64,000 nt of DNA from Aggregatilineales bacterium (GCA_029976025.1 JARKNX010000213.1:1-64000), one strand, 5' to 3'; shown: positions 7,969 to 17,226, numbered from the stretch's first letter. Numbers and translations: made by a program. The notes: a model not told the origin generated them from the sequence alone.

Positions 7969-9363
7969 CTAGTGTTGCATTGAGCTGATTATTTCATTTG
8001 CCTGTCTCACTGCCTCAGGCATGACCTCTTCCACGGGAGTGCCATTCACGATGGCCTGGATAGCCGGGGTGATGTAGTTGCTGTCGGCCTCGATGTAGCC
8101 GTCCGGGATGCGGGCCACGACACCGTGCTTGGGCAGATATTCGGTTACGAAATCGGCATAGTTGTCGGGGTGAATACCTGGCGTGAGCCATTCCTGCAGC
8201 CCCTCTTCGGTCACCTGAGACATCTGGCTGGGCAGCCACAGGCCGATCTTCATGAACGACAGGGTGTAGAATGGCGTCGCCAGGAAGCGGACCCATTCCC
8301 ATGCCTCATCAGGGTGTGCCGTGCTGTTTATCACGGAGTGGAAATGGGCCTGCATGTAGTCCTTGGGTTCTTTCAGGTAAGGGATTGCGCCAGTCCCCAG
8401 GGTAGCATGGGTCACAGTAGATGGATTCATCCATGACAGCGCCCACGAGCCATCAATAGCCATCGCCAGGCGGCCGTTGTCAACCATCTGCGTGTTGGTC
8501 ATGCCCAGGTCAGCCATTGCTGCAGTCCGGGGGGCGACATGATGTCGGTAGACCAGGTCCTGCAGTTTCTGCAAGGCTTCCATCGCTTCCGGGCTGTCGA
8601 GTGCAACCAGGCCATTCTCGTCGATCCATGTTCCGCCGTTGGAGTAGATTGCCCCCACGGGGAGAACAAAGTTGCCGAGCGGCCAGTCAACTGCCCACCG
8701 CTGGACGTTGTCCGGATCGAATCCGGAGTCGCTGGGATGACGTCCATTCACGTCGATTGTCAACTGATCAGCGTTCTCAAGGAAGGTATCCCAGTCCCAC
8801 AACTCATCGTCCTTGAATCCGGGCGGTGTGATGCCGGCTTCGTCAAAGACGGCGAGATTATGGTAGGTTTGTGCCGCCACCCACGTGGAGCCGATACCGT
8901 GCCAACGCCCGTTATCATCAGCACACCGGACAGCCTCTTGAGGGAAGAAATAGCCTTCCTGGCCGAGCAGTTCATCGTTCATGATGCGGTCAGTGATATC
9001 CATCAACTGCCCGCCTTTAGCCAGAGTCTCGTAGGAATCGGATGTGATAAAACTCGTATCCGGCGCAGTTCCGGCCGCAAAGTTGGTCAGGAGCTGCTGC
9101 ATGTAATCGGAAGCGAGGGGGGTATTCTGCCATTCAACTGCGATGTTAGGAAACTGCTTTTCGAACTCTACGATAGCCGCTTGAACGCCTTCGTCCTCGG
9201 CGGTTGCTCCCCAGCCACCGAAAACAATATTCGTGACGCCCTGAAGACGGAATGCTGCGCTCGCAGATCTACCCAGTGGAAGTCCGGAGGCAGCCAGAGC
9301 TGCTGCAGAAACGCCAGACATCTTCAAGAAGTTCCTGCGTGAAAATTTGCTGCTTTGCTTCAT
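7969..9363 (-). CDS. Sugar ABC transporter substrate-binding protein, Tat-type signal
   Basis: A 464-residue family-1 extracellular solute-binding protein. The N-terminus carries a twin-arginine motif (SRRNFLK, residues 8-14) before an Ala-rich hydrophobic stretch ending near residue 37, which suggests export by Tat. The mature part has the two-lobed binding-protein pattern (GTAPDTSFITSDSYETLAKGG; NGRLAMAIDGSWALSW). It is the first gene of the minus-strand operon with two permeases and a GH127 enzyme, so the ligand is probably an arabinose-containing oligosaccharide. A GGAGG site lies about 7 nt before the ATG. No lipobox cysteine is seen. Confidence 0.92.
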   Translation of the reverse strand: MKQSSKFSRRNFLKMSGVSAAALAASGLPLGRSASAAFRLQGVTNIVFGGWGATAEDEGVQAAIVEFEKQFPNIAVEWQNTPLASDYMQQLLTNFAAGTAPDTSFITSDSYETLAKGGQLMDITDRIMNDELLGQEGYFFPQEAVRCADDNGRWHGIGSTWVAAQTYHNLAVFDEAGITPPGFKDDELWDWDTFLENADQLTIDVNGRHPSDSGFDPDNVQRWAVDWPLGNFVLPVGAIYSNGGTWIDENGLVALDSPEAMEALQKLQDLVYRHHVAPRTAAMADLGMTNTQMVDNGRLAMAIDGSWALSWMNPSTVTHATLGTGAIPYLKEPKDYMQAHFHSVINSTAHPDEAWEWVRFLATPFYTLSFMKIGLWLPSQMSQVTEEGLQEWLTPGIHPDNYADFVTEYLPKHGVVARIPDGYIEADSNYITPAIQAIVNGTPVEEVMPEAVRQANEIISSMQH

Positions 9364-9767
9364 TTTGATTCCTCCGTCAAGTTTACTCGATAGTCTCTAG
9401 TGTACGAAGCAAAGAAACTGCAAGAAGCCCTCATTATCTCCTTTCCTGAATTTGTATGGATGTTGGTTCGCCGTCGGTATCTCACTTTCCTCCAGGAGAG
9501 AAATGATTTCATGCCGGACAGGTGCCGGCACCCGATCCTTTAACGGAAGCATTTCGTCAAATTTTCCGCCGCGCCTCAATAGCTGTAGCTTAATTCGTAA
9601 TAATTAGCTATCCACCTTTAGGTCCTGCGTCCAGTGATAAAAAGGCCGTAACTTTTAGAAAGCCCGGTACAGATAGGCGGAATAATACGTAAAAACATGT
9701 AATTTCCACCTCAATCGGCATCATTCGAGGAATAGACAGCCATTCTATCCCTCGGCTTTATCCAGTT

Positions 9768-9785
9768 AATTTTTACGTAACAATT
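9768..9785. promoter_or_regulatory. Candidate LacI-family operator
   Basis: AATTTTTACGTAACAATT is an 18-bp palindrome with one mismatched pair and the central CG typical of LacI-family operators. It lies about +5 to +22 relative to the minus-strand start expected from the promoter at 9797-9826, a position suited to repression. The adjacent lacI product is the likely binder. Confidence 0.5.
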
Positions 9786-9796
9786 CTGTCAATTGC

Positions 9797-9826
9797 ATTA
9801 TATAATGGGTTTATAAGCCAAGTCAA
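9797..9826 (-). promoter_or_regulatory. Sigma-70-like promoter of the arabinose ABC operon
   Basis: On the minus strand, TTGACT (9821-9826) and TATAAT (9797-9802) are separated by 18 bp, close to consensus. It points toward the binding-protein gene. The -10 region is itself palindromic, so a weaker start toward lacI is possible. Confidence 0.6.
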
Positions 9827-9922
9827 GCAGCGCGGAACACCGATAACTCATGCATTTGCGTCGCGGCGGTGTCCCTTATATGCTCTCCGACGATTGACGT
9901 TTACCAGAAAGTGGCTACGTAG

Positions 9923-10975
9923 ATGAGAGCGAATAAACGTGTTACACAGGAAGATGTTGCGCGACGGGCGGGTGTCTCACAGACAGCTGTCTCGCAGATT
10001 CTTGGCAGTATGGATAAAGGCAATCTCAACTTCCGGCCAGAGACGCAGCAGAAGGTCCTGCAGGCGGCCCAGGAACTGGGCTATGTCCCCAGTATCATGG
10101 CGCGGGCACTGCGGACTAACCGAACCATGACCATCGGCGTCGTTCTGGCTTTCCTCAACGATGAGTTGTCGGTGCGCATCACACGTGGTATCCACGAGGT
10201 GGCGACCGAACGTGGCTATGGACTGCTTATTGGGGACAGCGAGCAGGATGCCCGGCTGGAGCGACAGGTTATTGAGCAGTTTCGTCAGCATCATGTGGAC
10301 GGCATTATCTTTGTGGATAGCTGGACTGATCCTGCCGTATACCTGGATGATGAGTCCTGTCCGCCGACGATCTTCGCCCAACTGCGGCAGTTGCCTGGCG
10401 AACGCAACTGCATCGGGGCAGACGATGTGCGCGGTGGATATGATGCGACGCGGCATCTTCTTGATCTGGGCTATCGCAAGGTAGGCTGTATCAGCGGGCC
10501 TGAACACTGGGCGTCGGCGGTTGAGCGCCTTAAGGGCTATAAGAAGGCCTGCGATGATTATGGACTCCCCCACGATCCTTCGCTGATTGAGTTCAGCGAC
10601 TGGGAGATCTCCAGCGGCGTCAAGGCCACGCATCAGCTTCTCAATCGTCATCCTGAAATTGATGCTATCTTCGCCAGCAATGACCTGATGGCTGCTGGAT
10701 GCATCCAGGCCGCTACCAGTCGTGGATTGCGTGTGCCGCAGGATCTGGCGCTGGTAGGTCACGATGATCGTGATCTTGCCGGGGCGCTCACGCCGCCGCT
10801 CACGTCATTCGCCTATCCGCTGAGCCAGATCGGGCAGAAAGCAGCTCATCTGCTGATTGATCGTCTGCTGCGCCGCAAGGCGCGATCGGTACCTTCCATG
10901 TCGGTCGTCGGACACCTGGTCGTCCGGACAAGTTGCGGGGCAGTGTCGCCTGCGGATACGAACGGCCATGGCTAG
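9923..10975 (+). CDS. LacI-family transcriptional regulator
   Basis: A 350-residue regulator. An N-terminal LacI helix-turn-helix (residues 6-27, VTQEDVARRAGVSQTAVSQI) and hinge (to about 62) are followed by a periplasmic-binding-protein-like sugar-sensing domain (about 68-340). It is encoded divergently from the arabinose-type ABC operon and upstream of the GH51 arabinofuranosidase gene. It most likely represses both units in the absence of arabinose or an arabino-oligosaccharide; the ligand is inferred from context. An 18-bp palindrome about 140 bp upstream is the candidate operator. Confidence 0.92.
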   Translation: MRANKRVTQEDVARRAGVSQTAVSQILGSMDKGNLNFRPETQQKVLQAAQELGYVPSIMARALRTNRTMTIGVVLAFLNDELSVRITRGIHEVATERGYGLLIGDSEQDARLERQVIEQFRQHHVDGIIFVDSWTDPAVYLDDESCPPTIFAQLRQLPGERNCIGADDVRGGYDATRHLLDLGYRKVGCISGPEHWASAVERLKGYKKACDDYGLPHDPSLIEFSDWEISSGVKATHQLLNRHPEIDAIFASNDLMAAGCIQAATSRGLRVPQDLALVGHDDRDLAGALTPPLTSFAYPLSQIGQKAAHLLIDRLLRRKARSVPSMSVVGHLVVRTSCGAVSPADTNGHG

Positions 10976-10987
10976 AACGCGAATTGC

Positions 10988-11023
10988 CTCCCCCCGCCTT
11001 ATTGGGCAATAATCATGGGGGAG
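10988..11023 (+). other. Stem-loop between lacI and the GH51 gene
   Basis: Nested inverted repeats: CTCCCCC pairs with GGGGGAG (11017-11023), and inside it TTATTG (10999-11004) pairs with CAATAA (11007-11012). There is no T-tract. It may attenuate read-through from lacI or be a regulatory site for the GH51 gene. Confidence 0.45.
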
Positions 11024-11048
11024 CCTGTCCTGACGAAAAGGAGATACC

Positions 11049-12533
11049 ATGAATCGGATCGTGGTGAACGCTGATCTGGGCCGCCAGACCATCAGCCGGC
11101 ATATTTACGGGCACTTCGCCGAGCATCTCGGGCGCTGCATCTACGATGGCCTATGGGTTGGTGAGGAATCGCCCATCCCCAATACGCGGGGTATCCGCAC
11201 CGATGTTGTTGAAGCTCTGCGCGCCGTCAATATCCCCAACCTGCGCTGGCCGGGCGGCTGCTTCGCCGATGGCTACCACTGGCAGGAAGGGATCGGCCCC
11301 CGCGATAAACGCCCCCGCACGATCAACTTTCACTGGGGAAATGTCGTCGAGGATAACAGCTTTGGCACGCATGAGTTCATGGATCTCTGCGAGCAGCTCG
11401 GGTGTGAGCCTTATATCTGCGGCAATGTCGGCAGCGGCTCACCGCGTGAAATGGCCGCCTGGATTGAGTACCTCACCTTCGATGGCGACAGCGATATGGC
11501 TAACCTGCGCCGCGCCAATGGCCGTGAACAGCCCTGGCAGGTGAAGTGGTGGGGAATCGGCAACGAGAACTGGGGCTGCGGCGGCTTCATGCGCCCGGAG
11601 TATTACGCCGACCTGTACCGCCAGTTTCAGATCTATGTCCGCGACTATAGTGGCAACCAGATTACCAAGATCGCCAGCGGCATGGGCGGGCCGTACATTG
11701 AGGGCACCGAGGTCCTGATGCGCGATGTTTTCAAGCGCGGCGGGCCGGGCGTCATCGACGCGCTCTGTCTGCATTACTACGTTTATCTCCGCGAGATGGA
11801 CTTTTCCGCCACTGAGTTCGGGGAAAAAGAATGGTTCGTCACGCTGCAGAAGGCGCTGGAGATGGAGGACAGCATCAAACAGCATGTCGCCATCATGGAC
11901 TATTACGACCCCGGCCAGCATGTCGGCCTGATCGTCGATGAGTGGGGGACCTGGTACCCGCCAACGCCTGGCACGAATCCGGCTTTTCTCTACCAGCAGA
12001 ACACCCTGCGCGACGCCCTTGTCGCCGGGCTGACCCTGCATATCTTCCATAACTACTGCGACCGCGTCCGGATGGCTAACCTGGCCCAGACAGTGAATGT
12101 CCTGCAGGCCATGATCCTGACCGAAGGCGAGAAGATGATCCTGACGCCCACCTACCACGTGTTCGAGATGTTCCGCGGACATCAGGATGCGACGCTTTTG
12201 CCGCTGGAGCTGAAGTGCGACGAATACGCCGTCGGCGACGCTGCCCTGCCCGCTGTGAGCGCCTCAGCCTCGCTCAGCAAAGAGGGCCGGGTCCTGCTGA
12301 CGCTGTGCAATCTCAATCCGCGCGCCGCGCTTGACCTGACAGTTGAGCTGAGGGGGATGAACGCCGGGGCGGTGAACGGCCGCATCCTGACCGCCGACGA
12401 TATGACCGCTCACAATACATTCGACCAGCCGGCGGCGGTACATCCTGTGCCGTTCCAGGGCGCCCGGATCGCCCATGGCGGGCTCAGTGTTCAACTCCCC
12501 GCCAAATCCGTAGTCGCGCTGACTATCAATTAG
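11049..12533 (+). CDS. abfA: GH51 alpha-L-arabinofuranosidase
   Basis: A 494-residue intracellular exo-alpha-L-arabinofuranosidase of family GH51, splitting terminal alpha-L-arabinofuranosyl residues. A TIM-barrel catalytic domain (about residues 25-385) is followed by a beta-sandwich. The acid/base Glu lies in GIGNENWG (about residue 174) and the nucleophile Glu in VDEWGTW (about residue 298). Other family landmarks are [15 protein letters not shown] and [13 protein letters not shown]. No signal peptide is present, matching uptake of oligosaccharides by the divergent ABC system. A strong AAGGAG site lies 6 nt before the ATG. Together with GH127 it lets the cell use both alpha- and beta-linked arabinose. 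Confidence 0.95.
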   Translation: MNRIVVNADLGRQTISRHIYGHFAEHLGRCIYDGLWVGEESPIPNTRGIRTDVVEALRAVNIPNLRWPGGCFADGYHWQEGIGPRDKRPRTINFHWGNVVEDNSFGTHEFMDLCEQLGCEPYICGNVGSGSPREMAAWIEYLTFDGDSDMANLRRANGREQPWQVKWWGIGNENWGCGGFMRPEYYADLYRQFQIYVRDYSGNQITKIASGMGGPYIEGTEVLMRDVFKRGGPGVIDALCLHYYVYLREMDFSATEFGEKEWFVTLQKALEMEDSIKQHVAIMDYYDPGQHVGLIVDEWGTWYPPTPGTNPAFLYQQNTLRDALVAGLTLHIFHNYCDRVRMANLAQTVNVLQAMILTEGEKMILTPTYHVFEMFRGHQDATLLPLELKCDEYAVGDAALPAVSASASLSKEGRVLLTLCNLNPRAALDLTVELRGMNAGAVNGRILTADDMTAHNTFDQPAAVHPVPFQGARIAHGGLSVQLPAKSVVALTIN

Positions 12534-12552
12534 GCCGCGCAGAATCAACAGC

Positions 12553-12583
12553 GGGGCCGGGCGCTTCTGATGCCCCCGGCCCC
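12553..12583. terminator. Stem-loop between converging genes
   Basis: GGGGCCGGG (12553-12561) pairs with CCCGGCCCC (12575-12583). It lies in the 57-bp gap between the GH51 gene (+) and the propeller-protein gene (-). There is no T-tract, so it may act as a weak bidirectional terminator or an mRNA end-stabiliser. Confidence 0.55.
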
Positions 12584-12590
12584 ACTATGC

Positions 12591-14069
12591 TCAGCCCAGC
12601 GCCGTCATCTCGATGAAATAGGCGTCGGCGCCCTCGGCCGTCCAGCCGGCCAGATCGCCGTACTGAACCTGCCACCAGACAATGCTGTCGGCACAGACCG
12701 GCCCGCCTACGACGGAGAATTCCTCGCCGGGCGGAATCTGGCCGAGCACAGCCCCGGAAAGGGAGGGTATGTCCCGGACCCGGTTGGGGTTGCCGGGCAG
12801 CACGACCGCGGTCGAAGGGCTTGTGATGCGGGTCGGCAATGCGCCGGGGCACTGGAAAGCGACAGGCTCCAGCACGGCGTCCGCCGGGAAGCGCCAGGTC
12901 TGCGGTCCCCAGACCATACTCTGTATAAACATATCATCCGAGATATTGAGCGCCGTCTCACCGCCATCCCAGACGTTGATGTTCCCATAGACTCGCGTAT
13001 CCTGGTTGTAAGGCCGGTAGGCGAGCTTCTCGCCGCCGGGCGCCAGCGCAACGCGGTAATCCTCGGTGAAGTCGGGGTAACCGAACTCATAGGGCGGCGC
13101 CAGCGGCGTGCCGTCCGCCGCCAGGAGTTGAGCGCTGAAAAAGCGGCTGGCCTGGCCGCCGAGCTGCTGACGGAACGTCTCCAGGCCGCGCAGAGCGACG
13201 CGCAGCGAGCCATCCGGGTTGGTCGTGCTGACCAGCTCCGGCCAGGTCGTGGTGCGGGAGGCCTCGCCAGTGACCAGGTCGATCAGCACCCAGGTGTTAT
13301 CTGTCCTGTTCAGCGCCGCGTAATAGTCACGGCCTCCGTATCTGGCCAGGATGTCGATAGACGTATCTTCCAGCAAGTCTGCGTCCAGCGGGATCACCGC
13401 CGGACGATCCGCGCCGGGGGTGAAGCGATAGATCTCGGCCACGCCGTCGCCCAGCGTCTCATCATAGCGTATATAATATATTATCAATCCGGAGTCTACC
13501 CAGTCTACCTCTGGTGGGCCGGGGATGCCCCACTGCGGCGGCTGGGTGAAGATCGTCCGCTGCACGCCAGTTGCCAGATCGTAAAGGACCAGATAGGCGG
13601 TGTCTGTGCCAAGCATATACTCGTTCCAGGCGAACTGTGTGCCGTCCGGCGACCAGGCGACGCGCGATCGGGCCAGCACATTGTTCGGGTGGCCTTCCAC
13701 ACCGAGATAGGCGGGGCTCGGCTGGACTGCGATTGGACGCGTCTCGCCGGTGGCCAGATCCATCAGCCAGATGTCATCCGGCCAGGCGCCGCTGAAGCCG
13801 CCGAAAGTCTCCAGATACTCCTGCAGCACTGGCGGCCGCGCATTGTAGGCGAGCAGGCGCCCATCGGGCGACGGAGAGGGTGAGCTGAAGTATCCACTAT
13901 CCGTTATCAGGGGGAGGAGCGAATTATCGGCGGCCTGCCAGACCCACAGTTTGCCGTCGGCCAGCACGATGAGCGGGCTGGACTCCGGTGTCTGGGCCAG
14001 GCCGGGGGTATGACCGACCAGCAAAATCATGATGATGAACAACCCTGTGATTACAACTGTGCGCGTCAT
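12591..14069 (-). CDS. Secreted TolB/WD40-like beta-propeller protein with SH3-like C-terminus
   Basis: A 492-residue predicted secreted protein of unknown specific function. A signal segment (residues 3-26, TRTVVITGLFIIMILL) is followed by a TolB/PD40-like propeller (about 30-400). Repeated blade motifs are visible: SPSPSPDGRLLAYNARP, WSPDGTQFAWNEY, LAPGGEKLAYRPY. The last 70 residues resemble a bacterial SH3 domain (NRVRDIPSLSGAVLGQIPPG to WWQVQYGDLAGWTAEG). The frame extends 62 codons upstream without domain similarity. The ATG at 14069 follows AGAAAGGAT and begins the signal peptide. Such proteins are common secreted repeat proteins in Anaerolineae-type genomes; no enzyme motif is evident. 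Confidence 0.85.
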   Translation of the reverse strand: MTRTVVITGLFIIMILLVGHTPGLAQTPESSPLIVLADGKLWVWQAADNSLLPLITDSGYFSSPSPSPDGRLLAYNARPPVLQEYLETFGGFSGAWPDDIWLMDLATGETRPIAVQPSPAYLGVEGHPNNVLARSRVAWSPDGTQFAWNEYMLGTDTAYLVLYDLATGVQRTIFTQPPQWGIPGPPEVDWVDSGLIIYYIRYDETLGDGVAEIYRFTPGADRPAVIPLDADLLEDTSIDILARYGGRDYYAALNRTDNTWVLIDLVTGEASRTTTWPELVSTTNPDGSLRVALRGLETFRQQLGGQASRFFSAQLLAADGTPLAPPYEFGYPDFTEDYRVALAPGGEKLAYRPYNQDTRVYGNINVWDGGETALNISDDMFIQSMVWGPQTWRFPADAVLEPVAFQCPGALPTRITSPSTAVVLPGNPNRVRDIPSLSGAVLGQIPPGEEFSVVGGPVCADSIVWWQVQYGDLAGWTAEGADAYFIEMTALG

Positions 14070-14221
14070 TACTGTAATATCCTTTCTGAAACTGTATAGG
14101 TGTTGCGCCAACTGTGTTACCCAGTATATAGCCTGTAAATCGAAGAACCGAATAGTCAGAAAGTCAGTGTGCGGCGGTACTTCACCCAATCGTGAGAAAC
14201 CCGGGGAGGGGAATCTTCTAC

Positions 14222-14250
14222 TTTCCCGGGAACTATGTGTCCCCGGGAAA
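14222..14250. other. 9-bp perfect stem-loop downstream of argF
   Basis: TTTCCCGGG (14222-14230) pairs with CCCGGGAAA (14242-14250) over an 11-nt loop, just after the argF stop on the minus strand. It lacks a clear U-tract. Possible mRNA 3' end or weak terminator. Confidence 0.5.
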
Positions 14251-14275
14251 GCCACGGCCGCACACTGCTCCCTGC

Positions 14276-15277
14276 TCAGCCGCCAAGTGTGGCGACCATG
14301 ATGGCTTTGATGGTGTGCATCCGATTCTCAGCCTGGTCGAAGACGATGGAGCGCTCCGATTCAAACACTTCTTCGGTCACTTCCAGACCGTCCATCCCGC
14401 TCTTCTGATAGATCTCCTCGCCGACTTTGGTCTCGCGGTTGTGGAAGGCGGGCAGGCAGTGCATGAACTTCACGCCGGGGTTGCCTGTCTTCTTCACCGC
14501 CTCCATGTTGACCTGGTAGGGCTTGAGCAGCGCGATGCGCTCGTCCCACACCTCTTTCGGCTCGCCCATGGAAACCCACACGTCGGTGTGAAGATAGTCT
14601 ACGCCCTTGACACCCTCATCAACGTTCTCGGTCAGGGTCAGGCGGGCGCCGGTCCCGGCGGCGATCGTCCGGCAGGTCTCGATCAACTCCTGGGCCGGCC
14701 AGAGCTGCCTTGGTGCGCACAGACGCACATCCATGCCCAGCTTGCAGCCCATCACCATGAGCGAGTTGCCCATGTTGTAGCGGGCGTCGCCCATGTAGCA
14801 GTAGGCGATCTCGTTCAGGTGTTTGTCGCTGTGCTCCATCATGGTCAGGATATCGCACACCGCCTGCGTCGGGTGGAACTGATTGGTCAGGCCGTTCCAC
14901 ACCGGCACGCCGGCGTACTGCGCCAGAATTTCCACCGTTTCCTGGGCGAAGCCACGATACTCAATGCCGTCGTACATGCGGCCCAGCACGCGGGCGGTAT
15001 CCTTCATCGATTCCTTATGCCCGATCTGCGTGCCTTCCGGCCCCAGATAGGTCACGTGCGCGCCCTGGTCGTAAGCGGCGACTTCAAAGGCGCAGCGAGT
15101 GCGGGTGGAGGCTTTTTCGAAGATGAGGGCGATATTCTTGCCCTTCAACCGCTGCTGCTCATAGCCGCCATATTTAGCTGCTTTCAGATCGATGGACAGC
15201 TTGAGCAGAAACTTAAGCTCTTCCGGGGTGAAGTCCAGCTCTTTGACAAAACTGCGGTTACGTAGATTGAACGCCAT
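14276..15277 (-). CDS. argF: Ornithine carbamoyltransferase
   Basis: A 333-residue cytosolic enzyme making citrulline from ornithine and carbamoyl phosphate in arginine synthesis. It has the carbamoyl-phosphate site S57-T-R-T-R61, HPTQ (135-138), the ornithine-side DVWVSMGE (about 232-239) and the HCLPA motif (273-277) with the catalytic Cys. The length is exactly that of the family. The frame runs 49 codons further upstream, but the ATG at 15277 follows CAGGAGAC and starts the normal N-terminus. It stands alone, with its own promoter candidate upstream. A catabolic (ArcB) role cannot be excluded from sequence, but no arcA or arcC is adjacent. Confidence 0.95.
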   Translation of the reverse strand: MAFNLRNRSFVKELDFTPEELKFLLKLSIDLKAAKYGGYEQQRLKGKNIALIFEKASTRTRCAFEVAAYDQGAHVTYLGPEGTQIGHKESMKDTARVLGRMYDGIEYRGFAQETVEILAQYAGVPVWNGLTNQFHPTQAVCDILTMMEHSDKHLNEIAYCYMGDARYNMGNSLMVMGCKLGMDVRLCAPRQLWPAQELIETCRTIAAGTGARLTLTENVDEGVKGVDYLHTDVWVSMGEPKEVWDERIALLKPYQVNMEAVKKTGNPGVKFMHCLPAFHNRETKVGEEIYQKSGMDGLEVTEEVFESERSIVFDQAENRMHTIKAIMVATLGG

Positions 15278-15326
15278 GTTCTTGTCTCCTGGCAGGTGGG
15301 TGGGGTCTTTCGCCCCGATAAACATA

Positions 15327-15354
15327 CTTATAAAAAAGGGAGGGCCAGCCTCAA
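15327..15354 (-). promoter_or_regulatory. Promoter candidate for argF
   Basis: On the minus strand, TTGAGG (15349-15354) and TATAAG (15327-15332) are 16 bp apart. It lies about 50 bp before the argF start. A short GGGG/CCCC hairpin lies in the leader (around 15303-15316). Confidence 0.5.
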
Positions 15355-15639
15355 TAAGCCGGGCAGGAGCATGAGTGGCATGCGGCGCGGGCCTGTTGGA
15401 GTTGGCGCGCTCCTTATACGCCAAAATGTTAACGCTTCATTTGCCACTTTGCCGCTCGAAACTGGCAAAAAGTTTTCCCGGTGCGCTATGTGATGGCTGT
15501 CAGAAAAGCGGAGCATCCTGGCGCGATCAGGCCCCGGAATCAACGCCGCCGGAGGCCCCCGGGCCTGCTGACTGTTGATCGGGCCGGGATTGCTCAGCGA
15601 TCTATACCGGGCGTAGCGCGCTTCGTAGTGTGTCAGAGG

Positions 15640-15790
15640 GAAAAGAGCGATCCCGCCGCCTGCGCAGGCGACGGGATCGGACAGATAGAGGCAGCGCGAG
15701 GGATCTGCCGGCATCCGCAATCAGCGGGCCGGCAGAGGAGGGGGGACCTTCGCGCTGCCTGCATTAGCGAGGACAGCAGGACAACCCTGC
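15640..15790 (-). ncRNA. Candidate structured small RNA or leader, unrecognised family
   Basis: On the minus strand a TATAAT (15797-15802) precedes about 150 nt of strong structure. An 11-bp perfect helix (15750-15760 with 15689-15699) encloses a C-rich asymmetric internal loop, then a 7-bp helix (15728-15734 with 15706-15712) and a 4-bp tip (15724-15727 with 15715-15718). A terminator hairpin follows (15649-15663 with 15664-15678, 14 of 15 pairs) and a CTCTTTT tail. There is no clear -35. It matches no RNA family I can recognise: not T-box, SRP RNA, tmRNA or RNase P. It could be an independent RNA or processed 3' region of the patatin mRNA. Confidence 0.4.
15649..15678 (-). terminator. Strong rho-independent terminator
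   Basis: A 15-bp inverted repeat with a single mismatch. On the minus strand it is followed by GCTCTTTTCCC. It ends either the candidate small RNA or the patatin transcript, and separates both from argF. Confidence 0.7.
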
Positions 15791-15894
15791 GATTTCATTA
15801 TATACCGATATTCCCCGGCTGTGTTGTTGAAGCTCAGCCGGAAAAGAGTGGGGATCGGTGCGCCGCTGCTCCCCGCTGGCTCAACAGGTCGAGC

Positions 15895-17001
15895 TTACTC
15901 TGACAGGGTGAGCGTCCGCTCCCGCACGCTTGCTTCATAGCGCTCCAGCGCCTCGCGCAGCCCTTCCGGGTCGAAGCCGGAATCGGCCCCCAGAGCGTGC
16001 TTGTTGGCGAGGATGCGCTGGCCGAGTTCTGCGCCCAGCTCCTGCATCCGCGCCATCGAGGCTTCGGAGGTGTCGTCCATGCCGAGATCTTCCTCCAGCA
16101 GCGTCTGAAAGCGCCGGAAGTCCATCCCCTGATTGACGAAATCGTGGATGATATCGAGGGACTGGGCGCGGGCGGCGTCGGCGAGCAGCAGCAGGATAGC
16201 GTTCATCGCCCAGTCCACGATCTTCCAGGAATCTGGCCGCCCCACCGAGCGTTCGAAAGCGTTGGCCTCAACCCAGCCGGTGCCGAAGCTCAGGACGCTG
16301 ACTGTGTCCGGGGCGTAGCCCTGCCATTCCACCGCTTCCCGCGCGGCGACATAGCCGGGGTTGGCGTAGCTCCCCACGCCGCCGTCGGTGTAGTAGTGCA
16401 TCTTGCCCTGTTCGCCAGCGCGCTGGAGGACGGGCAGCAGGGTCGGCGCAGCGGAGGAGGCCATCACCGCTTCCCAGAGCTTCCAGTCGCCGTCCCGGTC
16501 ATCGTAGGTCTTCAGGAAGCGCGTGCGCCGCTCCAGAATATCGGCGGTGGTGATGATCAGGGCCTGGTCTTTGCGGAGCCGCTTTTTGAGGTCGCCGAGA
16601 GTAATATCCGGGTCGCCAGTTTTGGCTTCGAAGGTGTCGCGCAGCAGCTTCTTCAGGCTGTTGCTGGAGAAGATGGCCGGCTTGAAAAGCCCCAGAATCA
16701 TCTTATAGGCGGACTGGAGCGGCGCGGGAACCCAGGCCGGCAGCAGGGGCGGGAATACGCTGCGCCCGGCGCTGAGGTAGAGATCGGTGATTTCTCTGGC
16801 ACTCATGTTCACGGCGATGGCGGCGGTGATGATTGCGCCGGTAGAGGTGCCGGCCAGCACCTGAAGCTGGGGAAGCTCAATCAGGGAGTTGACGCCGAGC
16901 GCTTCTTCCAGCGCGATCAACGCCTTAACGACAATCAGGCCCTTGATACCTCCGCCATCGATCGCAATGGCGGTGTGTTCTCGAAGCGGATCGAATGTCA
17001 T
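15895..17001 (-). CDS. Patatin-like phospholipase
   Basis: A 368-residue patatin-family lipid acyl hydrolase. It shows the oxyanion-hole motif DGGGIKG (residues 15-21), the nucleophile motif G-T-S53-T-G, and the catalytic Asp in DGG (D206). A Ser-Asp dyad is therefore intact. The frame continues upstream to 17043, but the ATG at 17001 follows a strong GCAGGAGG site. No signal peptide or membrane segment is evident, so it is probably cytosolic. Length is similar to CBASS effector patatins such as CapV, but no nucleotidyltransferase or other defence gene lies nearby, so a housekeeping lipid role is the default reading. Confidence 0.9.
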   Translation of the reverse strand: MTFDPLREHTAIAIDGGGIKGLIVVKALIALEEALGVNSLIELPQLQVLAGTSTGAIITAAIAVNMSAREITDLYLSAGRSVFPPLLPAWVPAPLQSAYKMILGLFKPAIFSSNSLKKLLRDTFEAKTGDPDITLGDLKKRLRKDQALIITTADILERRTRFLKTYDDRDGDWKLWEAVMASSAAPTLLPVLQRAGEQGKMHYYTDGGVGSYANPGYVAAREAVEWQGYAPDTVSVLSFGTGWVEANAFERSVGRPDSWKIVDWAMNAILLLLADAARAQSLDIIHDFVNQGMDFRRFQTLLEEDLGMDDTSEASMARMQELGAELGQRILANKHALGADSGFDPEGLREALERYEASVRERTLTLSE

Positions 17002-17226
17002 GCGCGGCCTCCTGCGAAGGCTGTCAACTCTCATTCCGGACATTGGACGTATAAATTCATTGTATACCTGCCTGACAGCCCTGGGACAGACATCTTTCTG
17101 GCGGAGGATATTTCAGCGCAGGAAAGGCGAAAGAGGGTAGCCCCCGGACAGGAATTCTTGCATCTGTCCGGGGGCCGCGTTTGAGAAACTCGTTGGGTGC
17201 CGCGCCAGCGTGAGGCAAACGCCGGC

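Larger units (their letters stand above)
9364..9922. other. Divergent control region of the arabinose locus
   Basis: This 559-bp gap separates the ABC operon (-) from lacI (+). It is AT-rich from about 9580 to 9830. It holds a near-consensus minus-strand promoter, an 18-bp palindrome, a second copy of the TACGTAAAAA decamer in inverted orientation (9686-9695), an imperfect 10-bp inverted repeat (9726-9735 with 9745-9754) and a perfect palindrome GGTGCCGGCACC (9521-9532). The minus-strand 5' leader would be about 420 nt. No convincing gene is seen. Confidence 0.6.
15278..15894. other. Intergenic region argF / patatin gene
   Basis: This 617-bp non-coding stretch lies between two minus-strand genes. 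From right to left it holds a possible -10 (15797-15802), a set of nested inverted repeats (15689-15760), a strong terminator-like hairpin (15649-15678) and the argF promoter candidate (15327-15354). I see no credible gene between 15360 and 15640. Confidence 0.5.

Noticed and set aside
9397-9579. 60-codon minus-strand ORF in the leader of the arabinose operon
   Set aside because: No ribosome-binding site or recognisable pattern; it lies within the predicted untranslated leader.
15640-15790. T-box riboswitch for an amino-acid gene
   Set aside because: There is no TGGNACCGCG-type T-box sequence in the proper strand and order before argF, and the terminator is over 300 nt from the gene.
15895-17001. 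CBASS-type phospholipase effector (CapV)
   Set aside because: Catalytic motifs and size fit, but no CD-NTase, Cap2/Cap3 or other defence gene is adjacent.
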